Origin: DATDCV01 sp036524155
GTDB taxonomy: Bacteria > Verrucomicrobiota > Verrucomicrobiia > Limisphaerales > UBA8199
DNA length: 20,779 nucleotides
Assembly: GCA_036524155.1 (NCBI GenBank)
Contig: DATDCV010000758.1
Coordinates: 1-20,779, forward strand
Direction: 5' to 3'
The notes under the pieces were generated by a model, which saw only the letters and a list, made by a program, of their open reading frames with translations, was not told the DNA's origin and searched no databases. Position numbers and translations under genes: made by a program. The stretch's first letter is position 1, and the number at the start of each line of letters is the position of its first letter. This document shows, in pieces, positions 15,569 through 20,779 of this stretch.

Positions 15569-18324
15569 GCGCCACACTGTCTTACCTCCTTCGCAACCTG
15601 TTGCGGCGACGCTCCCGCACCGTCATCGGCGCGCTCGGTATCTGCCTCACGATCGCGTTGCTGACTGCCATCCAGGTCGGCCTCGACTCGATTTCCATCT
15701 CCTACATCGACCTCGTCGCCCTGCAAGCCGGCAAAGCCGACCTCACCATCGCCCGCGCCGGGGGTGATCCTTTCAACCCCGTGCCTTTTTCCGCTGCGGA
15801 AATCAAAGAGCAACTGGGGTCGGATCCTCGCTTGCGCGGGCTCTCGCCCCGCTGGTTCGGTATCGTCCAGGTTCAATTTGGAAGCGACGAACAGTATGCG
15901 GCATTGATCGGGCTTGATCCCCAGCGTGAACGGGCACTCGATATTTCCGGTCTTCACCCCGACCCGAACCTGACGTCTGAAAACTGCGCCCTGTCTTCCT
16001 CTCTCGCCGAGAAGCTCAAGCTGAAACCCGGCAACCGACTTTCGATCCGCTCGGCCGCCGGTTACGGCGACGCCGAAATGCGCCTCGAGACCATTCTCGA
16101 CCGACAGTTACTTCTGCCCCAGCAGGTTCGCGATTATATCGTTGTCAACGAATCCGCCGCGCGCCAGATCCTTGGCGAGCCTGACCGGGTGCACGCCTTG
16201 GCCGGCGCGTTTCGAACACCGCGCGCTTTTTACGATGCCCGCGACCTTCGCGCCAGCGTTCTTCGGTTGAAAGCTGCTGGTTCCGGCCTGGCGGCGCGCG
16301 TTGGCCTGAAATACGACGTCAAGCTGCCCAAGGCCGCCGCCATCACGGCGTTCCAGGAATTCACTTCCCCTCTTCGGGCCGTTTTTGGCGTGTTCGCCTT
16401 GCTCGCCCTCACTATCACCGGCCTGTTAATCTACTCTCTCATCTCCGTCTCCGTCGAGGAGCGCATCCGGGAATATGCTATTCTGCGCACTTTGGGCGCA
16501 AAACGCCGCGAAATCTTCCGGCTCGTGCTCTCCGAGTCCTTCCTTCTTTGTTTCCTGGGTGTTGTGCCTGGAGTGTTCGCCGGGGCCTTTCTCGCGGCGG
16601 TTTTGGTCAAACTGGCGAGCCTCGGGCTCATGGACCGCGGCGCCTCCCTCGCCGTTGAGATCAGCGCCCGGACACTGCTGCTGACGCTCGCGGGAGGAGC
16701 CGCGCTGTCCATCGGCAGCGCGTTGGTCCCGGCTATTCAGGCGACCCGTTGGTCAATCGTTAACGCCCTCGATCCGCTCCGTCGCGGCCAGATCTCGCCC
16801 CCTGCGGCTTCCGAGGGACATGTGAATCGACCCCTGGTCTCGGCTGGCTTGGTGCTTGCCGCCCTTTCGGCTATTATCTTTTTCGTCCTGCCCACCGCTT
16901 TTCTTTCGGGAAATCCGTCCCTCATCGGCACCGTAATCCTTTGCCTGCTGGTCTCTATTGTCCTGGGATTCACGCTGGCCAGCGTGGGCTTGCTGCCCTG
17001 GCTTCAGCGCCTCCTGGTGCTCCTGCTCGGACGCGCCCTCGGCCCCTCTTCCGAACTCGCCGCTCGCAACCTGGACCGGCACCGCCGCCGTCACACGACC
17101 ACTGCGCTGCTTTTCACGCTTTCGGTTTCCCTCGTCATTTTCGTCGCGAGCCTCGTCGCCCTCGCCAGTCGCACTGCACTCAGCCTTGTCGAACACACTC
17201 AAGGCGCCGACTTGCGCATCGATGCCGGTCGCGGCCAGGGAGATTCCGTAAAACCGGAGCTTTCCCGATTCGACGCAGTCGCCGCTGTTTCCGAAGTCAG
17301 TTTTCTCCACAGCCGCTCCGATTCCGGCATTGCCTATGACGTCGTGATCAGTGACCTCGTCGGCATGAAAAGCCTCTGGATAGTGCCGTTCGGCGCCGAC
17401 GCTGATCTATCCAAGGTCATCTATCGCAGTGGGATTGTTTGCGACGACGGTTCGCCTCAGGCCCTCGCCCAACTTGCCAGCCAGACCGTCAGCCGAGAAC
17501 CCGGTGATTCCCCGGCCCATCCGCTTCCTCCCGTCGTCTTGAGCCTCGCCATCGCGCGCTTCCTCGATGTCACCGCGGGCGATGAAGTTCAACTTTCCTT
17601 CAGACTGGGCTCTGAGCGAAACGATGCGCGCTTCCGGGTCGCCGCGGTCTGCAGTTCAGTGCCCGGTTTCCGCAATTTCCGGGGGCGCGTTGCCCTAGCT
17701 GTCGGGTCGGGGCTGCTCATGTCGCTCGAAAACTTCAAAATCATGACGCGTTCCGCTCCGGTAGAAGCGTTCCAGGCGATTTACTTCGTCCATTCCAAGG
17801 GTGATGCCACCGCCCAAAAGGCCCTTGCGCGCCAGATCCGCGAGGCTTTTGATGTGCGTTACCGCTTCGGCGTCTCCTGCGCCGCGGAGCAAAAGCAGGA
17901 AGCCCGCGTTCTATATTGGGCTACCCAGGTCTTGTTCGGATTGCTCCTCGTGGTGGCGGTCATCATCGCCGTGTTTGCGCTCATCGCCTCGGTGGCCAGC
18001 ACCGTTCTCGAGCGCCGGCGCGAAATCGGCGTCCTGAAGGCTCTCGGTATGCGGCGGGGCCAGCTCTTCCGATTATTCCTGGGGGAGGCGGTCGTTTTGA
18101 CGCTCTCGGCTGGAATCGCCGGCGGGGCGATTGGTTTCACCCTTGCCTGGTTATTCGTGCTCCAGGCCTCCTTGTTGATGGAGTTGGCTACTGCGTTCAC
18201 CATGCCGTATATCACGTTTCTCGCTACGTTGCTCATTAGCCTGCTCGCGGGTGCCCTTGCGGCCCATTTGCCCACCCGCCGCCTCCTGAGGAAATCCGCC
18301 GCGGAAATTCTGCGAGAGGTCTAG
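15565..18324 (+). CDS. ABC transporter permease with two FtsX domains
   Basis: This is a 919-residue membrane protein whose ATG lies inside the last codons of the ATPase gene. Seen: an initial helix at about 20-42, a soluble periplasmic part, and then a first FtsX domain at about 270-405. Its cytoplasmic coupling segment is EERIREYAILRTLGAKRREI. Two or three helices follow at about 420-490, another helix near 508-535, a second periplasmic part, and a second FtsX domain at about 785-915 with ERRREIGVLKALGMRRGQLF as coupling segment. The two EYAILRTLGA / EIGVLKALGM segments show the internal duplication. Family knowledge: one polypeptide of this length supplies both halves of the transporter, as in the large YbbP-like permeases. 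No membrane-fusion partner gene is adjacent, so the system may not form a full MacAB-type pump. Substrate unknown. Confidence 0.94.
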   Translation: MSATLSYLLRNLLRRRSRTVIGALGICLTIALLTAIQVGLDSISISYIDLVALQAGKADLTIARAGGDPFNPVPFSAAEIKEQLGSDPRLRGLSPRWFGIVQVQFGSDEQYAALIGLDPQRERALDISGLHPDPNLTSENCALSSSLAEKLKLKPGNRLSIRSAAGYGDAEMRLETILDRQLLLPQQVRDYIVVNESAARQILGEPDRVHALAGAFRTPRAFYDARDLRASVLRLKAAGSGLAARVGLKYDVKLPKAAAITAFQEFTSPLRAVFGVFALLALTITGLLIYSLISVSVEERIREYAILRTLGAKRREIFRLVLSESFLLCFLGVVPGVFAGAFLAAVLVKLASLGLMDRGASLAVEISARTLLLTLAGGAALSIGSALVPAIQATRWSIVNALDPLRRGQISPPAASEGHVNRPLVSAGLVLAALSAIIFFVLPTAFLSGNPSLIGTVILCLLVSIVLGFTLASVGLLPWLQRLLVLLLGRALGPSSELAARNLDRHRRRHTTTALLFTLSVSLVIFVASLVALASRTALSLVEHTQGADLRIDAGRGQGDSVKPELSRFDAVAAVSEVSFLHSRSDSGIAYDVVISDLVGMKSLWIVPFGADADLSKVIYRSGIVCDDGSPQALAQLASQTVSREPGDSPAHPLPPVVLSLAIARFLDVTAGDEVQLSFRLGSERNDARFRVAAVCSSVPGFRNFRGRVALAVGSGLLMSLENFKIMTRSAPVEAFQAIYFVHSKGDATAQKALARQIREAFDVRYRFGVSCAAEQKQEARVLYWATQVLFGLLLVVAVIIAVFALIASVASTVLERRREIGVLKALGMRRGQLFRLFLGEAVVLTLSAGIAGGAIGFTLAWLFVLQASLLMELATAFTMPYITFLATLLISLLAGALAAHLPTRRLLRKSAAEILREV

Positions 18325-18483
18325 CCCGACCGGCTTCCGCCCTGCGGATGTCGGTTCCGGAGTCAAGGGCGGCCGGCGGACGTCAGCTTGCCGGATGAAC
18401 GGACTTTAGAGCGGCTCGGCCTTGACGCCAACTTGCACGGATGCCACTTGACAGAGTTTCCGGTTCCAGGCAGTCAATCCACC

Positions 18484-19881
18484 GTGAAAATCCGGCTAAT
18501 CCTCGCTGGCTTGGTTCTGGCGGCCATCGTGTTTCCGGCAGACGTTTCCGGCGATCGCGCGGCGATCCGAGAGCCTTGTCGGTTGCAGATTGTGGAAAAA
18601 GGATCTGGCTGGCCGGTGCCACTCATTGAACTGCGCACGACGCATCATGTCCGCCTCGTTAGTGACAACGCCGGCGTGATCGCCCTCGACCTGCCCGAGT
18701 TGATGGGGCGCGAGACATGGTTCGACGTGCTCGGCCACGGGTACGAGATTCCCAAGGACGGTTTCGGTTACCGGGGCGTCCGCCTCACACCGGAACCTGG
18801 CAAGACCCTTCGAGTCGAAGTCACTCGCACCATTGTCGCTCGCCGCCTCGGCCGCATCACCGGCGGCGGGCAGTTCGCCGAGAGCCAAAAGCTCGGACAG
18901 GACCTGGATTGGCCGGAATCCGGTGTGCTGGGATGTGACAGCGTGCAGAACGCCGTCCACCGCGGCCGTTTGTTCTGGCTTTGGGGTGACACTACCATGC
19001 CCAACTACCCTCTTGGCATTTTTGACGGAACCAGCGCCACCACCGCGGTGCAACCTCTCGGCTCGCTTGAACCGCCGGTTCGCCTGAAGCTCGATTATTT
19101 CACCGATACTAAAGGTCGCCCCCGTGGTGTCGCCAAAATGCCCGGCAGCGGCCCCACTTGGGTGAGTGGTTATGTCAGCCTCCCGGATTCAAACGGCACA
19201 CCCCATCTTGTCGGCACCTACGTTAAAATCAAACCGCCCATGGACGCCTACGAACGAGGCTTGTGTGTTTGGAACGACTCTACCTGCAGCTTCGAGCGCC
19301 ATCGGGTGCTCTGGACTCGTTCCGAGACTTCCGTCAAGCCGCCTCCGGCGCCGGACGGGCACCCGGTTTCTTGGAAAGCTCCCGACGGCAAAGAGTGGGT
19401 GCTCTTCGGCAATCCGTTGCCGTTCCTTCGCTGCCCGGCTACGTTCGAGGCCTGGCAGAATCCCACCTCTTGGGAAACACTTAAACCGCAGGAAAGCCTC
19501 GTTTCCGGCTCTGACGGCAGCACCGTCAAACCGCACAGCGGCTCGATCGCTTGGAATCCATACCGCAAACGATGGGTCAGCGTCTTTATGCAGGCTTTCG
19601 GCAAACCCTCGGCGTTCGGGGAACTCTGGTACGCTGAAGCCAAAGACCCTACCGGTCCCTGGGGCAAATCCGTCAAAGTCCTCAGCCACGAGAATTATAC
19701 GTTCTACAATCCGCGGATTCACCCCGAGTTTACCCCTGCCGATTCGCCGGTGCTGATCTTTGAAGGTACTTACACCATGCAATTTGCCAATCACCCTCCG
19801 CCCACTCCGCGCTACGACTACAACCAAATTCTTTATCGCCTCGACCTCGATGAGCCGGCTCTCGCCCCCGCCCAATTTTGA
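18484..19881 (+). CDS. Secreted protein of unknown function, probable beta-propeller
   Basis: This is a 465-residue protein from the GTG at 18484. A TTG at 18388 in the same frame would add 32 residues that look non-coding; the GTG starts a proper signal peptide (MKIRLILAGLVLAAIVFPAD). Seen: an N-terminal domain of about 110 residues with a beta-sandwich look (PCRLQIVEKGSGWPVPLIEL, then LPELMGRETWFDVLGHGYEI). It is followed by repeated W/Y-rich blocks such as GCDSVQNAVHRGRLFWLWGD, VGTYVKIKPPMDAYERGL and SGSIAWNPYRKRWVSVFM, and a closing NYTFYNPRIHPEF region. The block spacing suggests a five-bladed propeller of the DUF4185/GH43-like kind. That assignment is tentative, and no catalytic residues can be named with confidence. 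It lies six bases before the AlkD-like gene, so the two may be cotranscribed, without an obvious functional link. Confidence 0.75.
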   Translation: MKIRLILAGLVLAAIVFPADVSGDRAAIREPCRLQIVEKGSGWPVPLIELRTTHHVRLVSDNAGVIALDLPELMGRETWFDVLGHGYEIPKDGFGYRGVRLTPEPGKTLRVEVTRTIVARRLGRITGGGQFAESQKLGQDLDWPESGVLGCDSVQNAVHRGRLFWLWGDTTMPNYPLGIFDGTSATTAVQPLGSLEPPVRLKLDYFTDTKGRPRGVAKMPGSGPTWVSGYVSLPDSNGTPHLVGTYVKIKPPMDAYERGLCVWNDSTCSFERHRVLWTRSETSVKPPPAPDGHPVSWKAPDGKEWVLFGNPLPFLRCPATFEAWQNPTSWETLKPQESLVSGSDGSTVKPHSGSIAWNPYRKRWVSVFMQAFGKPSAFGELWYAEAKDPTGPWGKSVKVLSHENYTFYNPRIHPEFTPADSPVLIFEGTYTMQFANHPPPTPRYDYNQILYRLDLDEPALAPAQF

Positions 19882-19887
19882 ACCGCT

Positions 19888-20745
19888 ATGAGCTTTCGCC
19901 GGGCACATAACGCGTTGCTGGCGCTGGCCAACCCCCGAAAGGCAGCCCTGCTGCAGCGCTTTTTCAAGACTGGCAAGGGCGAATATGGCGAGGGTGATCG
20001 CTTCCTTGGGATCATGGTGCCGGCTGTTCGGCGGCTGGGCAGGGACTTTCAGCAGCTCAGCTTGCCGGACATCGAACGGTTGCTGGCATCATCCTTCAAC
20101 GAGGAGCGGTTGCTCGCTGTTGTTATTCTAGTCGAACGCTATCGCAGGGGTGCCTTGGACGAAAGGACCGCTATTCACCGCTGCTACCTGCGAAACCGCG
20201 ACCGCATCAATAACTGGAATCTGGTCGACCTTTCTGCCCCCACGCTCGTTGGAAGCCACTTGCTCCGAAAGCCCAAGGCTTTGCTTTATCGGTTGGCAGC
20301 GTCAAAGCGCCTCTGGGATCGCCGGATAGCCGTGCTGGCCACGTTTGCTTTTATCCGTGAAAACGACTTTGGCGACGCCCTGGCCTTGGCCCGGCGGCTG
20401 CTCGCCGATAAGCACGATCTCATGCACAAGGCCTGCGGCTGGATGCTCCGGGAAATCGGCAAACGGGATCGGGCGGTTCTCGATCGGTTCCTTGTCCGGC
20501 ACCATCGCAGTATGCCTCGGACCATGCTCCGCTATGCAATCGAGCGGTTGCCCGCTTCTCAGCGCAAGGCGTACCTGCAGAGCCGGGTGTATCCGCTCAG
20601 CCTCGGGTCGGAGCGCCGATTTTTAATCGGCTTAAGCGAGCCGATGACCGCTGCTAAGCCGAGAGCAACTCGGCGCTCCGACCCGAGACTGAGCGGATAC
20701 GGCCGACCTCATTCGCCCCTTGCCTCCCCAACCAGTCCGGGTTGA
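19888..20745 (+). CDS. AlkD-like DNA alkylation repair glycosylase with a repeat-derived C-terminal tail
   Basis: This is a 285-residue protein. Seen: an all-helical HEAT-like sequence with the family blocks GIMVPAVRRLGR (41-52), NNWNLVDLSAP (108-118), LWDRRIAVLATFAFIR (142-157) and HKACGWMLREIGKRD (180-194). W110, D114 and W185 line up with the Trp, Asp and Trp residues that form the base-excision site of Bacillus AlkD. Family knowledge: the enzyme removes cationic alkylated bases such as 3-methyladenine and 7-methylguanine. Related proteins are about 225-235 residues long, ending shortly after the LRYAIERLP...R.AYL segment, here residues 214-230. The palindromic element at 20589-20700 starts at residue 234-235 and adds 51 residues of unrelated, Arg/Ser/Pro-rich tail before the stop. 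The gene is six bases after the preceding gene. Confidence 0.92.
   Translation: MSFRRAHNALLALANPRKAALLQRFFKTGKGEYGEGDRFLGIMVPAVRRLGRDFQQLSLPDIERLLASSFNEERLLAVVILVERYRRGALDERTAIHRCYLRNRDRINNWNLVDLSAPTLVGSHLLRKPKALLYRLAASKRLWDRRIAVLATFAFIRENDFGDALALARRLLADKHDLMHKACGWMLREIGKRDRAVLDRFLVRHHRSMPRTMLRYAIERLPASQRKAYLQSRVYPLSLGSERRFLIGLSEPMTAAKPRATRRSDPRLSGYGRPHSPLASPTSPG
20589..20700 (-). repeat. Palindromic element, copy C (inside the AlkD-like coding region)
   Basis: The arms at 20589-20619 and 20670-20700 are 31 bases each and complementary at 30 of 31 positions, the best-preserved palindrome of the three. The arms share CGGGTCGGAGCGCCGA with copies A and B. The 50-base centre holds the GCCGATTTTTAATCGGC hairpin first and the GCCGAGAGCAACTCGGC hairpin second. 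This is the opposite order to copies A and B, so this copy is inverted relative to them. It lies in frame within the 3' end of the AlkD-like gene. Confidence 0.93.
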
Positions 20746-20779
20746 CTATCAGCCAGCCATGACGCAGATGCTGCTCATC

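Noticed and set aside
10493..20700. CRISPR array
   Set aside because: The three repeats are kilobases apart, in mixed orientation and far longer than CRISPR repeats; no spacers or cas genes are present.
20759..20779. Possible start of another gene (MTQMLLI)
   Set aside because: Only seven codons are inside the window, too little to support a call.

Overview
The window looks like a chromosomal stretch from a high-G+C member of the Verrucomicrobiota (PVC group, perhaps a Pedosphaera/Limisphaerales-type bacterium). This is inferred from protein families, not from a marker gene. The clues are a Tat-exported Gfo/Idh/MocA oxidoreductase divergent from a ThuA-domain protein, a giant secreted protein with autotransporter-associated beta-strand repeats, a prepilin-like protein with an H-X9-DG motif, and secreted proteins ending in a 'SWP ... 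FFRL' module. No rRNA, tRNA, CRISPR array, transposase or phage gene was seen.

Layout. 1-865 (minus): partial Gfo/Idh/MocA oxidoreductase, cut by the window edge. 987-1991 (plus): ThuA-domain protein. 2188-6723 (plus): 1511-residue secreted beta-solenoid protein with a large internal duplication, followed by a clear intrinsic terminator. 6853-8196 (plus): secreted NHL-repeat beta-propeller. 8263-9462 (minus): NnrS-family membrane protein with an FNR/NNR-type box just upstream. 9702-10439 (plus): unknown four-helix membrane protein. 10688-11545: prepilin-like protein. 11545-11763: remnant of a GH43-type glycosidase. 11768-14618: M16 metalloprotease pair, one subunit with the zinc site and one lipoprotein subunit with the R/Y pair. 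14852-18324: ABC ATPase and a double-FtsX permease, overlapping by 4 bases. 18484-19881: secreted protein of unknown function, probably a beta-propeller. 19888-20745: AlkD-like DNA glycosylase.

The feature most worth attention is a family of three palindromic elements of about 80-120 bp (10493-10615, 14685-14797, 20589-20700). Two lie between genes. The third lies inside the 3' end of the AlkD-like gene, where it has replaced the expected stop region and added about 50 residues. Each copy has outer inverted arms and two inner hairpins, and is free of stop codons in a shared reading phase. The elements therefore resemble, by analogy only, the protein-coding palindromic elements known from Rickettsia.

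Functionally the window is mostly envelope and secretion: exported oxidoreductase, surface beta-solenoid, secreted propellers, pilin-like protein, periplasmic peptidase pair and an ABC exporter or lipoprotein-release type transporter. To this are added a probable nitric-oxide/low-oxygen response gene (nnrS) and a base-excision repair enzyme. Many start sites lack a strong Shine-Dalgarno sequence, so several starts rest on signal peptides and family alignment.
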